From the NCBI GenBank assembly GCA_017441945.1, contig JAFSBG010000007.1, positions 1-34,781 of the forward strand: a DNA stretch of 34,781 nucleotides, read 5' to 3'. Numbering within the stretch: position 1 is the first letter of the stretch; each line of letters starts with the position of its first letter. Source of the DNA: Clostridia bacterium (lineage in GTDB: Bacteria > Bacillota > Clostridia > Oscillospirales > Butyricicoccaceae). Made by a program: the position numbers and the translations under genes. Below are positions 9,401 to 16,641 of the stretch, piece by piece. The notes under the pieces were generated by a model. It was not told where the DNA came from. It saw only the letters and a program-made list of their open reading frames with translations, and did not search any database.

Positions 9401-10907
9401 CTTCGGCCGTCTTGCTCAGCGCATCCGCCGTATCATCGGCATCAAGGATGATGAAGATAAGGATAAGCCACTTCCTGATTCTCCTGACATTCCTGAAAAT
9501 CCTGAAACTCCGGCAAAGCCAGAGGAAAAGGCTCCTGAAGCTCCTCCGGCAGAAGCTCCTGCTGCTTCCGAAGAAACAGAAGCTCCTGCAAATGATATTC
9601 CACAGATTCCTGCTGAAACTTCCAAAGAAACTGAAGAAACAACAGAAGAAACTCCTGCCGAAGAAAAGGCAGAAGAGTCTGAAGAATCTGCTGAGGAAGA
9701 AGTTTCCATTACAGAGGAAGAGGAAGAAGAACCTGCTCACCCTGTCATAGAAGAAACTCAGGACAAGGGCGAAGGCGACACAGTCCTCGGCGAAGAAGAA
9801 AAGCCTGAGGAAGAAAAGGTACTTCCTGAGCCTGCTACTGAAGGCAGAATCGTCGATGTCATCTCCGATACTGGCGATTCTCCGGACCCTGAGTTTATCC
9901 ATGTGGACGGCACAGACGATATCTTCGATGAAGACGACGTGCCTGTCGACAATACTCTTATCGAAGCTCAGCTTCAGGCAGCGGGCATCGAGCCTATCGA
10001 GCTCAGCCGTTATCAGAAGGAATGTTACCTCAAGTTCGGATTTGAAGAAATCGACGACCGTCTCCGCATTGATGATGTACGTCAGTACCTCAGAGTCCGC
10101 GGCTGGAGTGAAAACTCCCTTACAAAGGCAAGAAAACGCGATGTTCTCGCCAAAAATAATCTCGACCTCGACGCTGTCAACCACTGTGACTTCTGTTCGC
10201 TTCCGCTCAGCGGCGTAAGCTACGAAGTTCTCAACGATGGCAGAGTACGCTGCAACGACTGTTCCGCAAGCGCTATCTCCACAGTTGAAGAGTTCCGCAA
10301 ACTGTTCTATCAGGCTCTTGAAATGATGGAAGCATTCTATGGCATCCGCTACAGAGTGCCTATCAAGGTCTCCATGGCCGACGCAAGAACTGTAAACAAG
10401 GGTGCAGGCGCTATCTTCAAGCCATCAACAGGTGTTGCAGGCAGAGTTCTGGGTTATGCACAGCAGAGATGGGGCAAATACAGCCTTATCATCGAAAACG
10501 GTAGCCCACGTCTTGCCGCAACAGACACAATGGTCCACGAAATGACTCACATCTGGCAGTACCTCAACTGGGATAACAAGCAGGTACTGGCAACCTATGG
10601 TATGGGATGTCCTGAATGCACACAGATTGCCCGCCTCATCGTTTACGAAGGTATGGCAATGTGGTCCGCAATCCAGTATCTCTATCAGATAGGTGAAACA
10701 TATTACGCAGCCCAGCAGGAAGCTATCGCTCTCAGAAGAAACGACGTTTACGGCGTCGGCTTCAAGCTCTACTGCGAGCAGTATCCGCTGGTGCGCGATT
10801 CTTCAATTATCAGATACTCTCCGTTCACATCTTTCCCAACTATCGATCCTGACAAGGTTAAGGCGATAGTCAAGGCAAGCTGTCCAAAGCCGGATTGTAT
10901 GTGCTAA
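6459..10907 (+). CDS. Large multi-TM protein with C-terminal DA1-like zinc peptidase domain
   Basis: The protein has 1482 residues and starts at ATG 6459 after GAGGAG. About five hydrophobic segments lie in the first 185 residues. A roughly 800-residue soluble region follows. Part of it (NVVFLNPFYRD ... VVVITGRKSN) resembles a degraded RecA/helicase-like fold, which is a weak call. Next is a Pro/Glu-rich acidic linker (about residues 1005-1160). Near the C-terminus are CxxC pairs at C1243/C1246 and C1265/C1268, a LIM- or ribbon-like zinc site. H1360-E-M-T-H1364 with a downstream E1397 in YEGMAMW is the HExxH plus Glu layout of gluzincin peptidases. A zinc-ribbon or LIM domain before such a peptidase recalls the DA1 family. 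Topology suggests the peptidase is cytosolic. It lies 15 bases before the ATPase gene. Confidence 0.82.
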   Translation: MEIIKLLVPMLVLGLLTLIQNSINVGKGRRARQAALPVIAGIYAVIAMAVGYMYQDEMRQTMLRTNDELMKYGYVAILNLSMMMAFIPVKSILTPIVTSIWKNNDLIEMTSSGFYAHDEQYDEWFLMKNWVGFKSFLKALVIGAVIAIGGWLGLAWYMGEGSFIWAVAFPVCALIVLNEIFNFLNGQTKEEWEHSILGEDADARRVSNYYKVREVLEKILPEPLLSAHTGMEYGGKQTPADLVEDLSKSDDKIDQVVAEYFTIDDRYMDADTDCVQATLQLMKRNNVVFLNPFYRDMSLYITLPLTNALLSGRKVVVITGRKSNSEDIKNWLTDTLSEYSHMRSLWRVELLSSNEPECEVGVISFPQLYDNNTINANRDFFKETDFVLMVEPSLIVNTGQVALSIIAQEMQHSGVKPVYCICDRNAQGIVDTMSHLLRSEFTNVVAPPVPRCIYTGMSWDADGDFMRQSLFDKQTKYLGNGVELAAIAVKNQIPQVSWYCETKAPIRDIKWLAGQHHPTICRYMNQPAQQKSLYEKINFVSNIWSTPKTKEQFIIAEDEFCNMFNTMRAFLSRGTSQSFVNVLSENYLLRDYMRCNRQMFMADPNAIPSIVPDYAKTERNTLIKLILLMTLRPVTDAEIIEEFHLVGIETDDPFETLTKMLRKYTFADNSIFTVQSIRAEVDALTTMSTCQYTISKEAFEEFFADSLKNAYFILEDEKHEQGYIDAKLFSHVTQMILPGQFITYDGKYYMAKHVSPQSGVVLRRASDLYDGRKYYRQVRKYHLSEDHQGEIISIRNVMDVEIAFIQHDFDVTTTGYLEMNDNHDLRSARLIDFTQDPSAENYTRKYHNKTVLRIKLPETNDNIRFTICLLLGEMFRSVFPDGHQYLAVMTKRPEDIEGMLNYMVYPVSGGIEDDYIYIVEDSDIDLGLLEAVERNLMKLMETVADFLDWHFDKMRETAATDPIPESINYVREKEEQKKRSLFGRLAQRIRRIIGIKDDEDKDKPLPDSPDIPENPETPAKPEEKAPEAPPAEAPAASEETEAPANDIPQIPAETSKETEETTEETPAEEKAEESEESAEEEVSITEEEEEEPAHPVIEETQDKGEGDTVLGEEEKPEEEKVLPEPATEGRIVDVISDTGDSPDPEFIHVDGTDDIFDEDDVPVDNTLIEAQLQAAGIEPIELSRYQKECYLKFGFEEIDDRLRIDDVRQYLRVRGWSENSLTKARKRDVLAKNNLDLDAVNHCDFCSLPLSGVSYEVLNDGRVRCNDCSASAISTVEEFRKLFYQALEMMEAFYGIRYRVPIKVSMADARTVNKGAGAIFKPSTGVAGRVLGYAQQRWGKYSLIIENGSPRLAATDTMVHEMTHIWQYLNWDNKQVLATYGMGCPECTQIARLIVYEGMAMWSAIQYLYQIGETYYAAQQEAIALRRNDVYGVGFKLYCEQYPLVRDSSIIRYSPFTSFPTIDPDKVKAIVKASCPKPDCMC

Positions 10908-10922
10908 GAAAGGAGGTACGTT

Positions 10923-13900
10923 ATGCCGTTTGAAAAATATAATGCCGTTATAACAAAGCTGAACGCCATCCGTGATGGAATCAACAATGCAAACAGCAAG
11001 ATAAAGGCCATCAATGATGAGCGTGAGGGCGATATTCCTCAGCGCATAAAGAACATTGAAGATCAGCTTGAAAAAATTGATGAATATCTTCTCAAGGTCA
11101 GAGCTTTTCAGGACCTTGCCAAGAGAAACATCACAAGCCTCAATGTGCAGACGATAGACGCCCCTCCTGATTACAGAGTCAGCCTCAAGCGTCTGCGTGA
11201 CTGGTCTCTGATGATCACACCAAACAGCAATGATGACCCTTATGCCCAGCGTGTTTACGTTGTGGCAAAGTGTGACGAATTCTTCCTCGAAAAGAAGAAG
11301 AAGGAGTTTACACAAAAGCTTGAACAGCTTAAAAATGACAGAGAAATAGGCGCAACAGAAGCCATCAAGGCTCTGGAGGCGGAAATCGAAGGCTATGAAG
11401 CTCAGCTCGATACGCTGGCAGACAGCGTTGAAGTTGCAGAGCTTGCAACAGTTGTAGTTTCCCAGAATATGCGTCTGTGGCTCGAAGAAGTGCCGGTTGA
11501 GTACCCTAACAGATTTTCTGCTGTCAGCTCAGCGCCGGGCGCTTATGCACTGCCTCTTCCTTTCGGCGAAAGACAGAAGGAAAAGCTCAAGACTCTAATG
11601 GGCAAGTTCTATGACGAGGTCAACGGCCGGGTTCTCATCCCTGTTGAATTCGAGCCTCAGAAGGAGTTTATTCTCACAATAAACTGCGCTTCTGCCCGTT
11701 CAAGACAGCTCGACAGAGGCTTGCAGAACTTCATTCTCAGTCAGATAAACAACAGCGAAGCAGGCTTGCGCAAGGTATATGTACTCGATGGTATGCGCTA
11801 TAATTCGGCATCCATCGGTTCGCTTAAACAGCTTGAGGGCACATTTGCCCTCGAGCAGATACCGAGAAATCCTGAGCAGATGACAGCCACACTTGAAAAG
11901 ATAGTGGCGGGGCTTTCCGATATGGATGATGCCCTTGAAATGTGCGATTCCGTTGCCGAGTATAACAGCCAGGCAACTGCAGGAAAGCGCCTGCCGCACT
12001 CCACCATGATTCTTTATGGCTGGCCAAACTCCTTCTCAGGTCGTGACAAAGAGCTTCTCGGCCGCATAATGACAAATTATGAGCGCTATGGTTTCTCCTT
12101 CGTCACAGTTACATATTCGGGCGGCGAAAAGCTTAAGGAAGACAAGTCCTATATGCCTGAATACGCTCTCGGCAATGCTATCCGCATTATGATGGGCCGC
12201 AAGGAAACAAAGATCGCCTTCTCAGAAGAGAATGAATACCGCTTCACATGGTATACAATGGGCGATGCTCTCCCTGCGACCTATGCTGAAAGCCTCAAGG
12301 CTAACAAGATAACAAAGGATAACATCGGCAACGAATATCCTAAGCGTTACCCTTACAGCGGAATCGGTGATTATACAAGACAGTATAAGAAGATCGAGCT
12401 GCCTGCCGGTATCGACGGCAAGGACAATGCTCACTTCCTGTCCTTTGAAAATGAAAACTTCGCCGCATATCTCATGGGCGCATCCCGCTCAGGTAAGTCG
12501 ACTCTTATCCACACCCTTATTGCAGGCATAATTAAGAACTATCACCCTGACAATGTGGAATTGTGGCTCGCCGACTTCAAACAGCTTGAATTCAAGCGCT
12601 ATATCAGGCATCGGCCGCCACACATCAAGTATGTTCTGCTTGATGAGTCGCCGGAGCTTGTATATGACCTTATCGATAAGCTGACAAATGAAATGCTTGA
12701 AAGACAGAAGATTTTTGCTGTCAAGGGCGTTCAGCGTATCGACCAGATCGATCCAACTACGCTTAGTAAGCCTATGCCTGTAATCTTCGTCATTCTCGAT
12801 GAATTTTCCATTATGTCGCAGGCTATTGCCGAATCTTCGGTATATAAGCTGAGACTCCAGAATATTCTGGCAAAGGGTGCTGCCCTCGGTATCAGATTCA
12901 TGTTTGCCAGCCAGACATTCACAACAGGTGTTTCCGGCCTTACATCGACAGCCCGCGCACAGATTCAGCAGAGAATCGCCATGAAGGCATCCAAGGAAGA
13001 AATCAGCGAAACTCTCGAGCTTTCATCTTCGCTCAAGACTGAGCAGGTGAGAAACTGGATCGATGCTCTCCCTCCGCATTATGCTCTTATCAAGCACCGT
13101 ACAGAGGGAGATGATCCTCATCTTGAGGTCAAGCGTCTCTATGCGATGTACTATCCTGATTATGAAGTCCGCGATGCGATGATCGACGATATAAATAAGT
13201 CGATGCACAGGGTGGAAAATTATAATCCTATGGATATCACAAGCTATGTGGACAAAAAGCCTGTCCTCGTAGACGGCAACACATTCGAAGCCTTTGACGA
13301 AAAGGCATTTATGGATGAAGTTGCAAACTATAAGCAGAATCACGCTTCCGACCTTGTGGGCGACGAAATGTTTGTGGCATTCGGCACACCACGCCGTATG
13401 GTCAGCATGAAGCTTTCGGCGCTTTCTCAGGAAACACGAGAAAATATTCTGCTCATCGGCCGTCAGGCTGAACAGCAGACGAGCGCCGCGGTGCTTCTCT
13501 CTGCAATGCGTTCCTATAAGCTTCAGGGCGGCAGAGTCCAGATCTGGGCTTACAGCAAAAACCGTATGTTCAGAGCTTTCAAAAAGACATTCCAGCACTT
13601 TGGTTTTGAGATTATCGAAGATATCGACGCAGTATGCGATGAAATCCGTGATCTCAAGGCGAAGATGGAAAAGCGCGAAACTGATAACCGCCTTATCGTT
13701 ATGATAGGCATCGACAGAATCGCAATGGACTTTGACTTTGTTGATGGCGGTGCAAAGGCTGATGCTGAAGAGCAGATGGCTGAAATCAAGAAGATAACTG
13801 AAAATGAGGCAGCACTGGTCACAACCGATGCTCAGGAAAGAGACCATGAGTACACAATGGCGTGGGGCAAGCTCAAGCGTGAGCTTAAGAAAAAGCTCAA

Positions 13901-14393
13901 AGCAGAAGGGGTTTCCGAAGCTGATATGGATGCTGTCTTCAAGGAAGAAAGAGCCAAGCTCAAGAAGGAAATGGGACTTGACACCCTTGCTTCTGCAGCA
14001 CAGCATAAACAGTCGGAAGCTCCGAAGCATGAGGAAAAGAAGCCTGAAAAGGTTGGCGGAGCATATAATGCCGCCGATGATCTTACATATATTCTCAAGC
14101 AGGGCAGCCGTCTCGGTTATCACTTTATGATGCATCTCAACAGCATTGAGGATATCAAGACAACAGGCCTTAAAATTGATTATTTCCGTTATCGTCTTGC
14201 TTTTGCAATGTCGGCAGACGATTCAAGAAGTGTTTTCGGTTCTAAAATTGCTAGTCTTATTCCTGAAAGAATCTGTCAGTATGATGACAAGATGGACAGC
14301 TATTCATTCCGCCCATATCTCAACAGAGATACTGCGTGGGATGGCTGGTATGTGGACGAAAACGGCAAGGCAGTAAGCCCATTTGAAGCATAA
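10923..14393 (+). CDS. FtsK/SpoIIIE-type ATPase of type VII secretion class (EssC/EccC-like)
   Basis: The protein has 1156 residues and starts after AAGGAGG. The first roughly 180 residues are coiled-coil rich. A Walker A motif GASRSGKST lies at residues 519-527, with a Walker B VIFVILDEF and acidic pair D626/E627. This is followed by a conserved SQTF sensor region, as in hexameric DNA or protein translocases. A second domain near residue 840 has the right strand pattern (ENILLIGRQAEQQTS) but lacks the GKS/T loop, so it is a degenerate ATPase copy, as in the C-terminal domains of EssC. Unlike EssC there is no obvious forkhead-associated N-terminus or membrane pair; membrane contact probably comes from the neighbouring proteins. 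It is followed by small helical proteins and a toxin, which supports a protein-export motor. Confidence 0.88.
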   Translation: MPFEKYNAVITKLNAIRDGINNANSKIKAINDEREGDIPQRIKNIEDQLEKIDEYLLKVRAFQDLAKRNITSLNVQTIDAPPDYRVSLKRLRDWSLMITPNSNDDPYAQRVYVVAKCDEFFLEKKKKEFTQKLEQLKNDREIGATEAIKALEAEIEGYEAQLDTLADSVEVAELATVVVSQNMRLWLEEVPVEYPNRFSAVSSAPGAYALPLPFGERQKEKLKTLMGKFYDEVNGRVLIPVEFEPQKEFILTINCASARSRQLDRGLQNFILSQINNSEAGLRKVYVLDGMRYNSASIGSLKQLEGTFALEQIPRNPEQMTATLEKIVAGLSDMDDALEMCDSVAEYNSQATAGKRLPHSTMILYGWPNSFSGRDKELLGRIMTNYERYGFSFVTVTYSGGEKLKEDKSYMPEYALGNAIRIMMGRKETKIAFSEENEYRFTWYTMGDALPATYAESLKANKITKDNIGNEYPKRYPYSGIGDYTRQYKKIELPAGIDGKDNAHFLSFENENFAAYLMGASRSGKSTLIHTLIAGIIKNYHPDNVELWLADFKQLEFKRYIRHRPPHIKYVLLDESPELVYDLIDKLTNEMLERQKIFAVKGVQRIDQIDPTTLSKPMPVIFVILDEFSIMSQAIAESSVYKLRLQNILAKGAALGIRFMFASQTFTTGVSGLTSTARAQIQQRIAMKASKEEISETLELSSSLKTEQVRNWIDALPPHYALIKHRTEGDDPHLEVKRLYAMYYPDYEVRDAMIDDINKSMHRVENYNPMDITSYVDKKPVLVDGNTFEAFDEKAFMDEVANYKQNHASDLVGDEMFVAFGTPRRMVSMKLSALSQETRENILLIGRQAEQQTSAAVLLSAMRSYKLQGGRVQIWAYSKNRMFRAFKKTFQHFGFEIIEDIDAVCDEIRDLKAKMEKRETDNRLIVMIGIDRIAMDFDFVDGGAKADAEEQMAEIKKITENEAALVTTDAQERDHEYTMAWGKLKRELKKKLKAEGVSEADMDAVFKEERAKLKKEMGLDTLASAAQHKQSEAPKHEEKKPEKVGGAYNAADDLTYILKQGSRLGYHFMMHLNSIEDIKTTGLKIDYFRYRLAFAMSADDSRSVFGSKIASLIPERICQYDDKMDSYSFRPYLNRDTAWDGWYVDENGKAVSPFEA

Positions 14394-14400
14394 TTATTAT

Positions 14401-14422
14401 GGGCGGGACTTTGCGCCCGCCC
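14401..14422 (+). terminator. GC-rich hairpin after the ATPase gene
   Basis: GGGCGGG (14401-14407) pairs with CCCGCCC (14416-14422) across an 8-base loop, seven bases after the ATPase stop codon. No T-run follows, so it may only reduce read-through or protect the 3' end. Similar hairpins with a ttt-containing loop occur near 16022, 27662 and 33957. Confidence 0.45.
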
Positions 14423-14437
14423 TGCAAATTTGCACCT

Positions 14438-14485
14438 GCCTCCCTTGCCTAAAGGGAGGGGGACCACCGTCAGGTGGTGGAGGGA
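14438..14485 (+). repeat. Dispersed double-hairpin intergenic repeat, copy A
   Basis: A CCTCCCTT / AAGGGAGG stem (14439-14459) is followed by a CCACC-GTCA-GGTGG hairpin and then GGAGGG. Copies with the same plan lie at 28865-28913 and, inverted, at 29848-29893. It separates the machine genes from the cargo genes. Confidence 0.75.
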
Positions 14486-14491
14486 TATAAT
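14486..14491 (+). promoter_or_regulatory. Possible -10 box before the cargo genes
   Basis: A perfect TATAAT lies 45 bases before the ATG at 14537, directly after repeat copy A. No -35 match is seen 16-18 bases upstream, so this is a weak promoter candidate. Confidence 0.3.
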
Positions 14492-14536
14492 ATAAAATAT
14501 CTCCGAACCACGAAACAATAAAAGGGGGAAACTTAC

Positions 14537-14821
14537 ATGACATGGATAGATGAAGAAGCTTATCAGAGCATGATAAATGCGCTCAATAACTTTGTAAAGC
14601 AGGTCACAGCACAGTGTGATATTATTGATAAGGCTACTGAGGACTGCCTTGACAATACAGACGATGAAAATGTAAAGCCAAGTGCAGAAGCTCTTGCCGG
14701 TCATATCAAAAACATCAAGGCACAGTTCCCGACAGTGGAAGATGTCATCAAGAAGCTGGAAGAACAGCTTGAAAAGGCGAGAGAAGCCAGAAGAAAAGCT
14801 GAAGCAGCAGCTAATCAGTAA
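14537..14821 (+). CDS. Small all-helical WXG100-like protein
   Basis: The protein has 94 residues, with a ribosome binding site AAAGGGGG eight bases before ATG. The sequence predicts two long helices separated by a short Asp/Asn-rich turn (around residues 38-44) and a charged Lys/Glu/Ala-rich tail. Size, helical-hairpin pattern and position after an FtsK-type ATPase fit the WXG100 class of secreted type VII substrates or chaperones. There is no Trp-x-Gly in the turn, so family membership is not proven. It lies 15 bases before the ART toxin gene and could be its secretion partner. Confidence 0.7.
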   Translation: MTWIDEEAYQSMINALNNFVKQVTAQCDIIDKATEDCLDNTDDENVKPSAEALAGHIKNIKAQFPTVEDVIKKLEEQLEKAREARRKAEAAANQ

Positions 14822-14836
14822 AAGGGGGAGCAGACT

Positions 14837-15834
14837 ATGGCAAAATATGCAGCAAGTGAAGAAGGTATTCTCGCTATAAAGACTATGGCGGCGGCTATCG
14901 TTTCGGCAGGCGAAAAGATTACAGAGCTTACAGGCGCTCTCCAGACAGTTATCGACGATAATCCTAACACACTCGGACCTCATGTAAATAGTCTTGAAGG
15001 TGTAATTCAGGCTATTGACAAGGAAATCAAGAATGCAACAGAGCCTATCAACGGCATTTCTGATGCCCTCGAAGATATCGCAGATGTATATCAGGACATC
15101 GTTGACGATGACAAGATAGCAGAAACGGGAAAATAGGTGGCTCCGCCGGAGCCGGTGGTGCTGTAGCAGGCATTGCGGCAGGAGCATCTGGAGGAGCTGG
15201 CAGCAAGAATGGTCCGTCTTCGGGCGGTTCAGATGGCGCACCAGGCTCTTCTTCCGGCACAGATACGGAAATATCTGCTGAAACAGCGGTATGTAATTGC
15301 GGAAAAGAATGGGCAAATGAACTTTCAGCTGAAGAAAAACACTCGATTTATGAGTATACAACAGAAAAAATTTGCAATAGTGCGGGAGAAAAAGTTTATG
15401 AGAATATAAATAATGTTCTCCGAGGCAAAAGCAAAGAATTTGCTCCAGGAAATCTTGAAAATGCACGAAATATCCATAAAGCTTTAGGCCGGGCGGAAAT
15501 ACCTGCCGACTGTGTTGTATACAGAGGTGCTTCTGAAGCAGCTCTGGGGGTTGCACGTGTTTTGCCAGATGCTTTACTCGTGGGGCGCACAATAACAGAT
15601 GATGGATTTATGAGCACCAGTCTTGTACGCAGTTCGGCTTTCAAAAAGAAGATTCTCTTTGAAATTGAGGTACCAAAGGGAGCAGCAGGGGCTTATGTTG
15701 GTGATGTAAGTGCCGCAGGGCATTACGAAAAAGAAGTGCTTTTTGATAAAGATCAGATTTTGATAATCACAAATGTAACCCGTGATGAAGAAGGCAGAAG
15801 GATTATCAGAGCAAAGATGAGAGGCAGGAGATAG
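14837..15834 (+). CDS. ADP-ribosyltransferase toxin made by fusion across a -1 frameshift
   Basis: The zero frame (14837-15136) encodes 99 residues, mostly helical, with an LGPH motif mid-domain, similar in style to N-terminal domains of type VII effectors. The -1 frame is open from 15112 to 15834 and has no ATG, GTG or TTG before 15562, which is inside the enzyme domain. A slip at 15127-15133 yields about 332 residues: helical domain, Gly/Ala/Ser linker of about 45 residues, then an ART domain. The R-S-E signature is complete: R230 in VVYRG, S260-T261-S262 in GFMSTS, and E298-K-E300 in HYEKEVLF. The ExE form is typical of arginine-directed mono-ART toxins. It is very likely exported by the upstream ATPase. 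The alternatives are a one-base sequencing error or a decayed gene. Confidence 0.8.
15127..15153 (+). promoter_or_regulatory. Candidate programmed -1 frameshift site
   Basis: The heptamer G_GGA_AAA (15127-15133) is in the correct X_XXY_YYZ phase relative to the zero frame and sits directly before the TAG at 15134-15136. After five bases a perfect six-pair hairpin follows (GGCTCC 15139-15144, loop GCC, GGAGCC 15148-15153). No clear upstream Shine-Dalgarno stimulator was seen. Confidence 0.65.
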
Positions 15835-15835
15835 T

Positions 15836-16018
15836 ATGGATAAGTTCACATATAATGAAGGCGATATCACCATAGCAGAATGTCAGTGCGAGTTGTGCAA
15901 ATTCTATAATAATGGTGAAAGAAGTGAAGAATGTCCGAAAGATATGCTGGAAGACATTATTTCCGGAAATATTTTCTGTCCTGCTTTCAAAAAGAAAGTA
16001 AAGTTTGAATTGGACTAA
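15836..16018 (+). CDS. Small Cys-rich protein, candidate immunity protein
   Basis: The protein has 60 residues. Its ATG lies one base after the toxin stop codon, so translation is probably coupled. The cysteines are arranged CxCxxC near residues 17-22, then single Cys in EECP and FCP, which suggests a small zinc-binding fold. It has no signal peptide or membrane segment and should be cytosolic. A gene directly coupled behind a toxin is the usual place for an immunity gene, but I do not recognise a known immunity family. Confidence 0.7.
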   Translation: MDKFTYNEGDITIAECQCELCKFYNNGERSEECPKDMLEDIISGNIFCPAFKKKVKFELD

Positions 16019-16021
16019 ATA

Positions 16022-16052
16022 TAAGCAGGCGTGGGTTTTCCGCGCCTGCTTA
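16022..16052 (+). terminator. Strong hairpin after the toxin-immunity pair
   Basis: TAAGCAGGCG (16022-16031) pairs perfectly with CGCCTGCTTA (16043-16052), and three further pairs including one G-T extend the stem inward. No T-run follows. It may be a partial terminator or RNA-stability element between the toxin pair and the next small genes. Confidence 0.5.
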
Positions 16053-16077
16053 CAAAATCATTGGAAGGAGAACGGCA

Positions 16078-16302
16078 ATGAACGAAGAATTATATATGAT
16101 GATAGACCAGCTTGGCCGTTATATCTCCAATATGGAGTCAAATATTGATGAACTGCTCTATTTTTTAGATGAATATGCTTATTTTCTGGATAGTCCTGAA
16201 GCGCATGCAGATGCGCAGATTATTCATGAAAATGCAGAACGGATAATGATTGAGATTGAAAAACTTGTGGAAAAACGCGAAAAGCTTATCAAAAAGATAT
16301 AG
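16078..16302 (+). CDS. Small acidic helical protein
   Basis: The protein has 74 residues and starts after GGAAGGAG. It predicts as two helices joined near residues 38-44 (SPEAHAD), with a Lys/Glu-rich second helix. It has no cysteines, signal peptide or membrane segment. It lies 8 bases before another small helical gene, and the two may act as a pair. It could be a WXG100-like partner or chaperone for export. No family is recognised. Confidence 0.65.
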   Translation: MNEELYMMIDQLGRYISNMESNIDELLYFLDEYAYFLDSPEAHADAQIIHENAERIMIEIEKLVEKREKLIKKI

Positions 16303-16310
16303 GTGACAAT

Positions 16311-16598
16311 ATGAATCACGGAGTAACAAAAGAAGATATTGCACGTATCAGGGAAAATAGTGAAAAAATGTATAAGTGCGCCGACAATATTTATGGCGAT
16401 ACATACAGACTGTCTGAGCTCACATATAAAATACAGGATGAAATCGGTAATCCCGAAGCAGAAAAAATAGCAAAAATTCTCTGTAAAATAAAAGAAATCA
16501 TGGGAAATATGGAGAAACCTGTAACAGGGATTATTAAAGAACTAAAAGAATACGCAGACGTCATGGAAAAAATGATGGAACTTATGCATCAGATATGA
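16311..16598 (+). CDS. Small WXG100-like helical hairpin protein
   Basis: The protein has 95 residues. Two long amphipathic helices are separated by a turn EIGNPEAEK around residues 44-52, the place where WXG100 proteins carry Trp-x-Gly. Length and layout fit a WXG100-like substrate, but the motif itself is absent. It follows the 74-residue gene by 8 bases and precedes the RyR-domain gene by 43 bases. Confidence 0.65.
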   Translation: MNHGVTKEDIARIRENSEKMYKCADNIYGDTYRLSELTYKIQDEIGNPEAEKIAKILCKIKEIMGNMEKPVTGIIKELKEYADVMEKMMELMHQI

Positions 16599-16641
16599 AA
16601 ATAACCGCGTGTGCGGATAAAATATATCGGGAGGAAAAATT

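Noticed and set aside
8520..10184. A 554-codon minus-strand frame opposite the large membrane protein
   Set aside because: It is rich in Phe and Cys, opposite an acidic Glu/Pro linker, and has no start signal. Shadow frame.
1..14393. A standard type VIIb (Ess/Yuk) secretion locus
   Set aside because: Only the ATPase class matches. EsaA, EssA, EssB, EsaB/YukD-like and true WXG100 proteins are not recognised, and a tubulin-like protein is not part of that system.
15562..15834. A stand-alone short toxin gene starting at TTG 15562
   Set aside because: This start lies inside the ART domain after the catalytic Arg and has no ribosome binding site. The domain continues upstream to 15133, so a frameshift fusion fits better.
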